From Alentia gelatinosa (lineage: Eukaryota; Annelida; Polychaeta; Phyllodocida; Polynoidae): DNA of 64,000 bases. A model generated the notes under the pieces. That model had not been told where the DNA came from and did not search any database. It saw only the letters and a program-made list of their open reading frames with translations. Positions 1-9,488 of this stretch are shown piece after piece. Within the stretch, counting starts at the first letter, position 1. Each line of letters starts with the position of its first letter. The stretch lies in contig OX465584.1 in assembly GCA_950022655.1 (NCBI GenBank), positions 4,039,694 to 4,103,693 of the forward strand, given 5' to 3'. The translations under genes and the position numbers were made by a program.

Positions 1-137
1 TCATTTTGTTTCATTTCCATCTTTTCCTATTCTCCTGAGTCCTAGTTGATATCCTTGTGTAACAAAGAAGACACAACCTTCCGTTAGAAAATAGTATTTG
101 ATGTCTGATAATAAATGTACTCTTTTGTCTTTTTCAG

Positions 138-202
138 GTAAGTGGACCTATCCTACACTTGGACGTTTTTGATGATCCAGACACATTAGATCGTACATCA
201 AG
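138..202 (+). other. Exon-like block, copy 1 of 2
   Basis: A 65-bp block lies between a TTTTTCAG acceptor-like sequence and a GTAGGA donor-like sequence. It reads open from its first base, including the peptide DVFDDPDTLDR. A second copy (44569-44632) keeps both splice-like borders and most of the sequence but is one T shorter, which shifts the frame. Both copies are followed within about 25 bp by a tRNA-type SINE head, so the duplicated unit is larger than the block. Caution: CAGGTAAGT at its left edge is also a textbook 5' splice site, so the border could be read the other way. The protein family is not recognised. It may be an exon of a duplicated gene, or part of a repeat. Confidence 0.35.
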
Positions 203-225
203 GTAGGACACCACTGGTATCGGGT

Positions 226-300
226 TGGGGAGTTAGCTCAGTGGTTAAGGTACTGGACATGTAATCCCAAGGTTATGGGCTCGAGTCACACTGCGGGGAT
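226..300 (+). mobile_element. tRNA-derived SINE head
   Basis: The sequence has an A-box-like TTAGCTCAGTGG, an anticodon-loop region ACTGGACATGTAATCCCA, and a degenerate B box GGGCTCGAGTC. It matches the heads of the SINEs near 2172, 8306 and 47471. The usual SINE body (GCAGTGGTAGATTTACTG) does not follow, so this copy is truncated or of another subtype. It is not a functional tRNA gene because no acceptor-stem partner is visible. Confidence 0.6.
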
Positions 301-656
301 CGTGTGTGGGATTTAACCCGACCAACCCCTATATCGTAGCGCAGCGCAGACATAGGTTGGTTGCCAATCTATACTGCCGTAAGCACCCGGTGTCACAGGG
401 TTAATTTACATCGTCAACACTGTTAATGACATTCACAATTCAATTAGTGCTTCTTAATGCTCATTCCTCATGATATCCCTCTCTCCGGTTTATGTTTTAT
501 CAAAGTAAAACCACCCGAGTGGGGAAATTGAAGAAGGGCAGATTAAAAGCTTAAAAAATGTTGTGGAAATGCCAAGGGTCCAACTATCCATTTCCATATC
601 AGTGAAAACCGTGGATCTGTGACACGAAATCACTCCTCAACTCTGGTTATTCATTG
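301..656. other. Anonymous non-coding stretch
   Basis: I see no gene, array or clear element here. The sequence is AT-rich with no long open frame. Confidence 0.4.
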
Positions 657-1126
657 CTTAGTGACTAGACTGGCTCCAGTCCCTGCATACTATGGCTACG
701 CTCCTCGCTGGGATACAGGGACTGGTACAATCGGTAATGGTTTGATTTCTGGCGTTGTTTAGCGCCAGTATTTCTAACACTCTCCATACAGATATCCTGG
801 CCACTGATCAGGATAACTGATGGGAGATTAATACCCTCTCACTTTGATCTTAATTAGGTCACAGTCAGGAGTAGGCAAAATTTATTGCTATGGTAACACA
901 GGCGGCTAGTGAACTGGAGTAGGGGAGGGGGGAGGGGTAGGAGGATGTATAGGGTTACAGGGAGTGGCTTGGGGCCATAAACAGGAGATTCTGTTCATAG
1001 TGGACAAGTGTTTGACTCATGGACCAGTCAGAGGTGGATACATACTATAATGAACTTTATTCTGATTGTAATTTATCATTTAATAAATGTTCATAATCAA
1101 AGGCTTGAGCAAGTCTACTTAGTGAC
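657..1126 (+). mobile_element. TIR transposon with exact 9-bp target duplication, copy 1
   Basis: The element (666-1117, 452 bp) begins TAGACTGGCTCCAGTCC and ends GGCTTGAGCAAGTCTA, which are imperfect inverted repeats. It is flanked by identical 9-mers CTTAGTGAC at 657-665 and 1118-1126. A homologous copy in opposite orientation sits at 38976-39992, and a third pair of ends at 12180-13402 encloses a minisatellite. It has no transposase frame, so it is non-autonomous. Among known superfamilies a 9-bp duplication fits Mutator-like or Merlin elements; that placement is inference. This copy has a single unit of the 50-bp sequence amplified in the other two. Confidence 0.8.
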
Positions 1127-1301
1127 CATTCTATCCTCTCGGCAGCGTATATATATGGGCGTGTGTTCCAGCTTAATAAAAGCATTCCCTGAGTCATTGT
1201 ACACTTTCTCTACACTACTAACGCCAACACGCCATACACAAAGTACCATTTTTATACTACTTACAAATATGTTCTCCTTCTTCACCACACTGAAAGGCTA
1301 A

Positions 1302-1458
1302 TATTATATGGAAACAGGGTTACTGTGGCTGTACGTGATAAATACTTGGTAAAATTGGCGATTAAATAAACCGATGCCGCAGAGGTTCATTCTATCGTCA
1401 ATTTAACCAAATATTCATCATGTACAGACACAATATGCCTGTTTCCGTATCATTATAT
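1302..1458. mobile_element. Hairpin MITE, GGAAACAGGG family, copy 1
   Basis: The arms starting ATGGAAACAGGGTTACTG and ending CTGTTTCCGTAT fold on each other over about 70 bp around a short centre TGCCGCAGA. Truncated or diverged relatives lie at 5740-5885, 15461-15560 and 53750-53862. There is no coding capacity. Confidence 0.65.
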
Positions 1459-1567
1459 ACCTTAAATAAACTGTTTTCCACCTTTGCTTTTGTACTAATA
1501 TCCACCAAATACAGAAAGTTCATAGTAAGCATACTGGAATTCTGTAAGGCCATACCCGATACAAACT

Positions 1568-1873
1568 GTTATCCCACCCCTAATATAAAATCCCATAGGC
1601 TTAACATTGAGATTCCGTATGCCACGCTGACTGGCATACGGAGGTTTATATGCCACTAGTGGCATACAGGATTATTATCACGTAATATTCCAAAATCGAG
1701 GAGACAGGGTAGGATAAAATCAAAACCTGATTCGTTTTAATCTTGGCCACCACATGCCACTCCTGGAGTATGGCTCCGGACTTCACTCGGCTTCGCCTCA
1801 TGAAGTCACTTTGCCAAACTCCAGTCGTGGCATATGGTGGCTAAGATTAAAGCTCATCCAGTTTTACGATAGT
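1568..1873 (+). mobile_element. Foldback MITE family A, copy 1
   Basis: The copy starts TATCCCACCCCTAATA, continues through a small palindrome made of TGCCACTAGTGGCA, then an inner hairpin (arms TTAATCTTGGCCACC / GGTGGCTAAGATTAA) with apex ACTCGGCTTCGCCTCATGAAG, and ends at TTTTACGATAG. Homologous copies lie at 29568-29875 and 37371-37666 (both reversed), and a divergent one at 43010-43422. No ORF is conserved among copies. Confidence 0.75.
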
Positions 1874-2054
1874 ATGTTTCATTATCAACCTAATACAAAA
1901 TGCCAATACTGAACCTTTATGAACTCTGTAAGGACATACCTGGCGCATACAGATATGATATGGGCTGCAAAAAAGCGGCGCATACGGAAAAGTAGTGCGG
2001 ATGAAAATAGTACATAACTAAAGTAAACTAAAATCAGCACGCCACCAGTTGTAT
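1874..2054. other. Anonymous spacer
   Basis: AT-rich spacer. It contains small fragments resembling the hairpin elements (GGCGCATACGGAAAAG) but nothing complete. Confidence 0.35.
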
Positions 2055-2170
2055 GGAGATGGAAAATAGATATAACATAGACTGGTTTCAGATAAAAGCG
2101 GTTGTATGCTCCAAGGAGTTGACCCTACGCAATATCCTGCATGCACTGGAAGATCACTACGCATCAACTC
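2055..2170 (+). mobile_element. Hairpin MITE family D, degenerate copy
   Basis: The left arm ACTGGTTTCAGATAAAAGCG and the following GTTGTATGCTCCAAGGAG match the better copies at 6085-6235, 10408-10512, 19655-19775 and 22675-22792. The right arm is eroded (GCATCAACTC only), and a SINE begins immediately after it. Confidence 0.6.
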
Positions 2171-2171
2171 G

Positions 2172-2428
2172 GGGGTGGGGATTTAGCTCAGTCGTTAGGG
2201 CACTGGACTTGTAACCCCAAGGTTGTAGGACTTTGTGGGATCGAGTCCCACCCCAAGCAGTGGTAGATTGAAAGCTATTTCAAAGGCCAATCCTTCTTAT
2301 ACCATGTCTATGTGGTGTGGGAAGTAAAAGATCTCTCACCTCTGTAAATGTGTAGGGATGAGATTTCTACTTGAATTCATTACATAGATTTGATCACCAC
2401 CTTCGTGGTGTAAAAGAACCTTGAGAAA
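2172..2428 (+). mobile_element. tRNA-derived SINE with body
   Basis: The head carries GGGGATTTAGCTCAGTCG and the anticodon loop CTTGTAA (TGT, threonine-like). A B-box region GGGATCGAGTCCC follows, then the family body: GCAGTGGTAGA, ACCATGTCTATGTGGTG, GATTTCTAC. The body recurs at 8306, 44765 and 47471. Transcription by RNA polymerase III from the A and B boxes is expected from the family type and is not shown by the sequence itself. Confidence 0.8.
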
Positions 2429-2445
2429 GTCTGGTAATTAGGAGA

Positions 2446-2583
2446 AACCAAACGAGAGTTAGTTGTGTTGTTGTTTATTGCACGACAGCAATGTTGCGTT
2501 TACTGCACAAGGCGAAGCCGAGTGCAGTGATACGCGACATTGCCGGAGTGCGATAAACAACATGACTAACTCGAGTTTGGTTT
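2446..2583. mobile_element. Hairpin MITE (AACCAAACGAGAGTTAG arms)
   Basis: Arms of about 60 bp, from AACCAAACGAGAGTTAG to CTAACTCGAGTTTGGTT, fold around CACAAGGCGAAGCCGAGTG, the same apex class as families A, B and V. The downstream TTTATCCTACCCC resembles the outer end of family A. The same end (AACTCTCGTTTGGTTTC) occurs at about 25110-25145 inside the insertion at 25049-25343. Confidence 0.7.
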
Positions 2584-2770
2584 AGAATTTATCCTACCCC
2601 ATAACAATAAATAAGAAATAACATAAAACTCACCGATAATCAGTGATAATCATTGGTCGCTTTTCAAATGACGTCATTTCATAACTGTATCCCACTAGAG
2701 CGATAAATTTAATTTTCCTGCACTGTAGCCCAAATACAGTCTGCTAATGTTAAGCATATGGAGCTTTTTA

Positions 2771-3169
2771 GAGCGTGCAAGCACGCCTATATACATCATC
2801 TAGAGCTTAGAGTCAGGGTTAGAGTGGTCACATTGAACTTTCAGTGTGCTTCCAGAAAACTGTCCCTTTACTATCTGCATGCTGTTCCCTGTGATAGTAA
2901 GAACACAGCAGGGAGCCAGTGTCTCAGGGTCTTAGAGGTGTGCCCAGCTGACCATGACCAATCACTGAAGACCGAAATACCTCATTGAGCCACTGTTTTT
3001 GATATGTTTTGATCCTAGACTCAGGCAGTTAGAGAAATGGCAAGTTGACTGGGTGCAAGTGGGTTGTAGAAAACTATCCATAGGCTAAATCTAACTCAGA
3101 CCTTTTATTTGTCATACGTTCATAATTGCACGCTCATTCATCTATGATGGACTTACTTTTTGCTCCTAG
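2771..3169 (+). mobile_element. 399-bp element family F, copy 1, TTA duplication
   Basis: The copy begins GAGCGTGCAAGCACGC and ends GCTCCTAG. It is flanked by TTA at 2768-2770 and 3170-3172. Full copies of the same length class lie at 40142-40546 and 43872-44270, and a fragment at 36885-36975. A subterminal GCACGCTC near the right end is the exact complement of the left GAGCGTGC. A partly conserved open stretch exists in two copies but is short and lacks a family signature, so it is not called coding. The 3-bp TTA duplication is typical of PIF/Harbinger-type insertion; the placement is tentative. Confidence 0.75.
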
Positions 3170-3219
3170 TTATTAGGGGTAGGATGAGGACATCAAACCA
3201 AACATACAAACAAACAAAC

Positions 3220-3262
3220 GCGTCAACTCCTCGTAGCATACGGCCGCTGGTATCTGAGTGAA
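3220..3262 (-). mobile_element. Half-hairpin of MITE family D
   Basis: The string GCGTCAACTCCTCGTAGCAT followed by ACGGCCGCTGGTATCTGAG equals one arm of family D. It sits directly after an ACAAA-type simple tail (ACAAACAAACAAAC), as if fused to a SINE 3' end. Confidence 0.45.
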
Positions 3263-4160
3263 TATTGTACATTTTTATCACGCTACACCCTGGGCTCCTG
3301 CTGGGCTCCTGCTGGGCTCCACCTTGCTGGTGGAATAAGCTGATCTCAGAGCGGAGGAACATTATCACCGCTCCATCTGTATCTGCCGCTGACGGGCTTC
3401 CGAGGCTCGCATCCTTCTCCTCGTCTTAACATTTTCCAGGGGGTCGCTGCTCCACGTTTTGTGGATCGCAGAATAGTCACTGCACGAAAATCACCATTTT
3501 ATTCCTATCTACGCCATCGCGGAAGTGCATGTACTGGCTGAATATTGACTTGTTTTCATATATATAGCCCAGGGTTTATATACGGATGCGTCTTGGCTGT
3601 ATTTCACACCCGGCGTATATGAGAGGAAATATTCTCTCCCCCCGCTGCCTCCCGCCCGTTTGTGTTGGTAGAAGTCCAGGTGTCCTCAGTCCCCCTCCCC
3701 CACCTCCCCCCGCCCACTCTCAGTGAAGCCCTCTTCATTGGACGCTTTTATCCACCTACAGATGTGGTGTATATACACGGGGAATAGGACGACCTCATAA
3801 ACGCAAAGTCATACTTATATACGCCGGGCGCATTCATATGTAAAATGGTGGTTTTCGTGTAGTGAGTGATCCGAGACTGGAATCGTAGCTCCAGATATTT
3901 TCTGGATCGCATCATAATCATGTCACCATCTATGTACTATTAGAAATTTAATGAATCTTTCACCTTTGGCACTGAAAATACGGTGTTGTAAAAAGTAGCG
4001 ATACAACGTGAAAATAACGATACTACACGACACGATCCGATACCCGGGAGCACATATTTCTAGGAGCAATGACCCCAGGCGAGGATTCCTTAATCCTTTC
4101 CATCAAAAATATCCACAATACAGACTTCTGAAATAAGACATTTTAATCTGTTAGTTTAAT
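3263..4160. other. Anonymous non-coding stretch
   Basis: No gene is recognised. A pyrimidine-rich patch lies near 3640-3720. Short motifs recur (GGGCTCCTGCT in tandem near 3292-3320). No conserved domain is seen in any frame. Confidence 0.35.
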
Positions 4161-4169
4161 ATTCAAATC

Positions 4170-4345
4170 GGCAGCATTCCATTTGTCCATGGAATTCCAT
4201 GTTTTCATTTTCATTTTACAAATATTTGTCCTTGTGTAAAACAAAGTTGAAATTAATTGAGCAAAATTCATTTAATTAAAACAGTGGTTTAAACCTCCTC
4301 ACTGATTTTCAGGCCCTCACACTGACCGACACTGAGTTGGTTTCT
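4170..4345 (+). repeat. Dispersed repeat family N, copy 1
   Basis: The block with CATTTAATTAAAACAGTGG and AACCTCCTCAC is echoed at 28900-29060 (CCAATAAAACAGTG, GAACCTCC), 40605-40820 and 53135-53330. The shared order of motifs is: fatty T-rich start, ATTCA, CAATAAAACAG, CCTCCTCAC, TTTTCCATGTTTTC. Borders are not determined. Confidence 0.5.
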
Positions 4346-4554
4346 ACGTTTTCTCTGTCTCTCTGGGGCAGCAAATTCTGTGTCGTAGAGTGTCAGAGGG
4401 TGACACTAAATTCCACATACTCTGACACACTACGACACTGAATCTTTCAACTTTCCAACAAGGCTATGATATGGGAATTTTGATCAATAGCCATGTCCTA
4501 GCCATATCGGGGCATGTCACAAGAAGTCGGTGAGGGCGCTTATAGACCGGGAAC

Positions 4555-4850
4555 CCACTGAGCTACGACAAGCGTTCCGACACGCCACGACCCTGGATTT
4601 TTCGACACAGTAACGATACGGCAATTTAGTTCCATACTCTGATATTCTATGAAACCGAATTTTTCAACATTTTGAAACGGTTATGATGCAGTAATTTTGA
4701 TTACTAGCCTCACTAGCGATGTCAGTGCCATATCGCAAGCATTGGGTGCCCGGTTTTACAGCCTCGTCGGAAGGTTGAACAATTCTGTGTCGTAGTGTGT
4801 CGGGAGCGTGTCGGACACCCGTCGGGAGTGTGTCGGGAACTCACTGGGTC
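4555..4850. mobile_element. Possible TIR element (ACCCACTGAG ends)
   Basis: The left end ACCCACTGAGCTACGACA is roughly complementary to the right end TGTCGGGAACTCACTGGGT. The inside repeats motifs of the neighbouring 4370-4500 stretch (TTCTGTGTCGTAG, TTTTGATNANTAGCC). No target duplication is clear. Confidence 0.35.
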
Positions 4851-5017
4851 AGGGACCTAAGGATCTATGCGGGTATCTTTTTCGATGTGGACAGTTTATA
4901 AACATATACCATGGGAGATATGCATGACTATTAGGAAAGAGGCTTGTATGTTTATCTTTTGCCATGATGGGAAGGGCGAGTTTTCTCAAACAATAATTGT
5001 ACGGTCATATGAAAGTA

Positions 5018-5120
5018 CAGTAAAACCCCGCTTCTGGGACACCCCGCTTAAGGGATCACCCCGCTTATGAGGACACTTTGCCCGGAACGGAGGGAGTCCA
5101 CTTAAGCGGGATTTTTACTG
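5018..5120. mobile_element. pogo/Tigger-like MITE, 103 bp
   Basis: The element starts CAGTAAAACCCCGCTT and ends AAGCGGGATTTTTACTG. It is flanked by TA on both sides (5016-5017, 5121-5122). CAGT...ACTG ends with a TA duplication are the hallmark of the pogo branch of Tc1/mariner. The inside contains CCCCGCTTA in direct repeat. It is non-autonomous. Relatives lie at 11166, 11723-11896, 23840-24780, 25545-25631 and 63280-63560. Confidence 0.8.
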
Positions 5121-5232
5121 TATACCGATCCCACATATTGTATTCTAAATAAATAATATTGCAGGGTTTACCATACTCTACTTACGAATTCTACCAGACA
5201 TGCACTGGAAAAGATCCGGTAAAAAATCCTTA

Positions 5233-5568
5233 ATGCCCATTCCCACTTGGCGATTTCTGCCCCTGAGACTACTGCCGGGCATAATCGCCGGGAAACCGCA
5301 GTCGCACAGCGGGTGGAAGTGCTTAGTCGCCGACTATGCCCTGATATATTTCAAACATGTTTGAAATTGAATCGCAAGAGACTGGTGCAAATTTCCCCCG
5401 ACTCGAGCCCGAACAACGGGGGGGGGGGGGGGGGTAGGGCAATAGTCGCCAACTATTTGCTATTGTGTGTTCCCACATGGCGACTCATGAAATTCCTAGA
5501 ATTTTTGGCTGATAGTCGGCGACTGGTGCCCTCTGAATGCCCCAAAATCGCTCAGTGGGAACCGGGCT
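5233..5568. mobile_element. PIF/Harbinger-like non-autonomous element, 336 bp
   Basis: The left end ATGCCCATTCCCACTTGGCG pairs with the right end CGCTCAGTGGGAACCGGGCT (18 of 24 terminal positions). TTA flanks both sides (5230-5232, 5569-5571). Internal motifs GTCGCC recur in both orientations. A run of 17 G lies at about 5418-5434. The open frame across it is not protein-like. Confidence 0.65.
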
Positions 5569-5739
5569 TTACGGAATGACCCGGACCGAAAGGGTTAAAC
5601 TGTCTCCCTGGAGCAGAACAAATTGCGTGTTTAATGCAGTGTGTCCGCGATAAGGCCCACCGCTAGGTGGCTTCCTGCGGGGGCAGATTAGGAGAGTGAG
5701 GAGGTACGCATGCGTGTAAATATTCACGTGGGTTTCCGG

Positions 5740-5885
5740 TATGTTGTACTATACGGAAACAGGGTGACTGTCTTCGTACGTTAAAAATATACGGGCAAAT
5801 TATAGATCACATCAGATTATTTATCCCGCTGCCGAATTCAGCCAAGTATTTTGATTTACGAAATCAGTCTGTTTTCGTATTGTGA
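5740..5885. mobile_element. Hairpin MITE, GGAAACAGGG family, copy 2
   Basis: The left arm TATACGGAAACAGGGTGACT matches 1302-1458 and the right end GTCTGTTTTCGTATTG is its complement. The middle is more diverged and the fold is imperfect. Confidence 0.5.
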
Positions 5886-6084
5886 TTTATCATATGCCCA
5901 CTTATGGGCACAAAATACGCCCCTCTCATTCAACAGCGTCGGGCAATTGCAAGTATTTACTAATATCATGAGTTCGTGACGACCCACAGATTAATCGCCC
6001 AGTCAGTTCCCCTGCATCTGTTTATATTATCTACACCTGTCTACCAGGTCTGTGGCATGAACCATGTTCGGGCAAGAATATACA

Positions 6085-6235
6085 TACAAAATATTGACTG
6101 GTTTCAGATACAAGCGGCCGTATGTTCCTAGGAGTTGACGCGTAGTAATATCCGAGCGTATGCGAGGATATTGCGCAGAGTCAACTCCGAGGAGCATACA
6201 ACCGCTTTTATCTGAAACCAGTCTATATCATATTT
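6085..6235. mobile_element. Hairpin MITE family D, near-complete
   Basis: The arms TTGACTGGTTTCAGATACAA and TATCTGAAACCAGTCTATAT enclose GGCCGTATGTTCC / GAGGAGCATACAACC and an apex GTAATATCCGAGCG...GAGGATATTGCGC. The pairing runs about 65 bp with few mismatches. Both strands show short open frames only because the repeat is a palindrome. Confidence 0.8.
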
Positions 6236-6995
6236 ATCATCCACCTTTCCCTGACAAGTGGCGTACCGATATAGGTACGCACTATTTTTCCGTATGCGCC
6301 TCCGAGGATCATACAACATGTCCGTATGCTCCGGGAATGTAGATCCCCGCTCCCCATGTGTTCCCTAAGGATACTTTGTATTAGATGGATAATAAATGTG
6401 TTTATTAAGGTCATTCATATATTTACCTACCATTTTTTTCTATCTTTCTCCGGCATCTAGCCTATCCTTTTCCTTGTATAAAAATGTCACCAGGCTCAAA
6501 CATCATTTCTTCTTAGTTTTGATATATTTAGTTATATTTCGTTTCATTTTTTTCTATTGGTGTATGTGGCCAGGAGTGGTGGGAAGGCCCCTCCTGGCGC
6601 TGAAAACCGATCCCCTGTGAGGATCTCGGACGTTTGGTGGTGGCGGTGGATTACTGCGCCTGGTGAGATTAAGGGGGATTTACCACCCTCCCGACGGGTC
6701 CCCTGCCTACGCCGATAGTGAGCGATAAGGCAGAGATAAGCGGGGCGGCAGGGGACCCGTCTACTCCGTACAAGACGCGCTTTATCTAAGCATGCGCGTA
6801 CCAGCTGGTACCGCCTCCACAACCACAAGATAAACACAATATACATTCTCATTTTCAGAATATAGAATTCTGTTTTTCTTGTGCAATGCAAAGAGAGTAT
6901 TAAGAGAAAACGTGGTTACTCTGCTTGCATGGATGGATGATGATGGCATCCCTACGTTATCTTATTATCATGTATCTTGATATCAAAAAGTAGAC
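6236..6995. other. Anonymous stretch with a GC-rich stem
   Basis: There is no gene. The 14-mer ACGGGTCCCCTGCC at 6694-6707 is repeated as its exact complement at 6747-6760 with a 39-bp loop, giving a strong stem. A smaller inverted motif (CCAGGAGTGG / CCCCTCCTGG) lies at about 6568-6597. Confidence 0.45.
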
Positions 6996-7004
6996 TACTG
7001 CCCA

Positions 7005-7312
7005 TTATCTCATCCCGGTATTTTTCTCCATAGGCTTAACATTAGGAACTCGTACTCCACGGCCGTGAAGTTCGTGTACCAAATACTCAATGGCTAATTG
7101 GGTGATTCATTTCATCAATAATTAATGTTATATGGGGTGAGATAAAATCAGAAACCCACTCGATGAAAATAACTTGGTCTGCACTCCACCTCGTTTGACC
7201 ACAGAGTAATTCACTCAGCTTCGCTTCCTGGATTACTATGCAGTCAAACTCGGTGGAGTACGGACCAAGCTAATTCCATCTCGTGGATTTCCTTCTAATT
7301 ATTACCTACCTG
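7005..7312 (+). mobile_element. Foldback MITE family C, copy 1
   Basis: The outer end includes GGTGAGATAAAATCAGAAAC. The hairpin arms ACTTGGTCTGCACTCCACC and GGTGGAGTACGGACCAAG enclose GAGTAATTCACTCAGCTTCG. Copies lie at 38545-38850 (interrupted by a second palindrome) and 51650-52050. The outer end and apex are shared with family B although the arms differ. Confidence 0.7.
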
Positions 7313-7448
7313 TCTGCGAATGTCACTCAAATACGACTCTCTCACGGGGGTAGAGTATTCGCCGACTACGGCCCACTATGGTGCGCTTCGTCGCACTGCG
7401 ATATTTTAACGTGCTGTAGCCTACTCTCTGCTATTCGATAAGCGTGCG

Positions 7449-7993
7449 TTAAGTGTGATTCACACCATGGGACAAATGGACCTGAGACTGATGTACTTCA
7501 CACCTTTGCACCAGTCGGCCACTATTTCCGTTGGGTACATAGTTTCATAGATTGGGATGTTCTACAGTCTCAGTGTAACATGGCGGATTCAATTCACATG
7601 GGAAGACTTACCAGGTATATAGTCTCACCCCTAAACAGGGTACACAGGGTACACAGGGTACAGAGTCGCCAACTCAGGGTACTTCCCTGTATGAATAGGT
7701 GTAATTTGGGACCACTGAGACTCACAGATTGGGGGAGAATGTGTGAAATACATTTGTCTCACCAAAATGCTCCTCTAAATTTTAAACCTGTTTAAAGTCA
7801 AAATCTCATGAGATTCTGTTCCTTGTTAGGGGTGATTGTCGCCGACAATTGCAAGGGAAAAACATTGTCTCTGCAAAAAGGAACCCTGTCATTCACATGA
7901 GGAGATTATGTTCCAGTACCGAATCTCAACAGGATTTGTCTCAGACAAACGGCCTGTGAGGTACGTGAATCCCACCGTGTGAATCCCACTTAA
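7449..7993 (+). mobile_element. 545-bp TIR element family G, copy 1
   Basis: The copy starts TTAAGTGTGATTCACACCAT and ends GTGTGAATCCCACTTAA, an inverted repeat with TTAA at each edge (7449-7452, 7990-7993). Inside is an ACAGGGTAC decamer repeat and TTGTCGCCGACAA. Two further copies follow at 8926-9463 and, inverted, 9489-10006. A TTAA target would fit piggyBac or Kolobok elements. The TTAA could instead be part of the inverted repeat, so the superfamily is open. There is no transposase frame. Confidence 0.75.
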
Positions 7994-8305
7994 TCGACCT
8001 CATCGCGACCAATGTAAACATGGCGGACGACGTCAAATCGCGACTTGAAACTCGCGACACAGGCCCCCCGTAACAACTAGAAGTGCGTAATGACGCCTGC
8101 GGTGTAGGGGGGAATGTCGGCGTTAGGTGACCTCGAACTAAGACATAGTTCGGCCACAGTTAGGACGTTTTCTCCTAGTACGGCATCATTCACTTTGGGC
8201 ATGGTTATGGTAATACTATATACCTATGGCCGAACAATCTACCTTCCTATCTCCTTGTAAAAATAGAACTGATCGAGTACGGTTCAGATTTTATCTCACT
8301 GACTA
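7994..8305. other. Anonymous spacer
   Basis: There is no gene. CG-containing words (GCGACCAATG, ATCGCGAC) are denser than in surrounding sequence, but no open frame stands out. Confidence 0.3.
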
Positions 8306-8600
8306 GGGTTGGGAGTTAGCTCAGTCATTAGGGCACTGGACTTGTAACCCCAAGGTAGTAAGACTTTGTGGGTTCGAGTCCCACCCCCAGCAGTGGTAGA
8401 TTTACTGCTATAACAAAGGCCATCCTTCTCATACCATGTCTATGTGGTGTGGGAAGTAAAAGAACTCACCATGGTAAATGTATAGGGGTGAAATTTCTAC
8501 CTAAATTCATCTCATAGATTCAGTCAAACCAAAGTAAGTCTTATTGAACAATTTGGACTTGACTACCCAAAGGAACAAACAGACAAACAAACAAACCTCC
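8306..8600 (+). mobile_element. tRNA-derived SINE, full length
   Basis: The head GGGAGTTAGCTCAGTC, anticodon loop CTTGTAA, B box GGTTCGAGTCCC, body GCAGTGGTAGATTTACTGC and ACCATGTCTATGTGG, and 3' part TTCAGTCAAACCAAAGTAAG end in an ACAA-type tail (GACAAACAAACAAAC). This is the best reference copy in the window. No clear flanking duplication is seen. Confidence 0.85.
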
Positions 8601-8925
8601 TCACAGGATTACGTTACAGGAATATAACAAACCTTATATCAGGCCTCATTCCTATCTCTTTGTAAAACTAGAACTGGGTCACCTCCTGGGATTAATACGT
8701 GGAGATGATCTCATCACAGAAGAAGCTCCTGAATTAGCTGTCACTTAGCGTGACACGGACTTAGCCAGGACGAAGCTAAATGCAATAACGCAGCATGGTC
8801 TTACGTCATGGGTGTACGAGGTATGGATTCGTCCTGGTTCTGACGGTAATATGATCACAGGACCCTGAGTGTAAAGAGGAGGTCACACGGTGGGATTCAT
8901 GTACCTCACAGGGTTCAAAATCTCA
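8601..8925. other. Anonymous spacer
   Basis: There is no gene. The last 50 bp (from 8883) already resemble the terminal part of family G (CACGGTGGGATTCATG). Confidence 0.35.
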
Positions 8926-9463
8926 TTAAATGGGATTCACACGGTGGGACAAATGGACCTGAGACTGGTGTACTTCACACCTTTGCACCAGTCGGCTACT
9001 ATTTCCAACTGGGAACAAAGTTTCACAGATTGGGGTGTTCTACAGTCTCAGGGGAACATGGCGGATTCAATTCACATGAGAAGATTTAACAGGTACATAG
9101 TCTCAACCCTACACCCCTACACAGGGTACACAGGGTACACAGGGCACACAGTCGCCGACTCAGGGTACTTCCCCGTGTGAATAGGTGTTATTTGAGACCG
9201 CTGAGACTCACAGATTGGGGGAGAACGTGTGAAATACATTTGTCTCACCAAAATGTCCCTCTAAATTTTAAACCTGTTTAAAGTCAAAATCTCATGAGAT
9301 TCTGTTCCTTGTTAGGGGCGATTGTCGCCGACAATTGCAAGAGAAAAAAGATGTCTCAGCAAAATGAAAGCCTGTCATTCACACGAGGAGATTGTGTTCC
9401 AGTACCAAATCTCAACAGGATTTGTCTCAGACAAACGGCCTGTGCGGTACATGAATCCCACTT
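8926..9463 (+). mobile_element. TIR element family G, copy 2 (left arm of giant inverted repeat)
   Basis: It is homologous throughout to 7449-7993: GGACAAATGGACCTGAGACT, the ACAGGGTAC tract, TTGTCGCCGACAATTGCAA, AGACAAACGGCCTGTG. It is followed after 25 bp by the same sequence inverted. Confidence 0.8.
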
Positions 9464-9488
9464 TCACGTTTTAGATTCTGTTCCTTGT

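Noticed and set aside
2758..2988. Conserved small protein in family F (76 and 62 codons in two copies)
   Set aside because: The frame is not kept in the third copy, the start is upstream of the element in one case, and similarity is explained by the repeat itself.
6128..6342. Overlapping short frames on both strands
   Set aside because: They are mirror images across a hairpin element.
8306..8380. tRNA-Thr gene
   Set aside because: The A box, anticodon loop and B box are present but acceptor-stem pairing is absent and the sequence continues into a SINE body.
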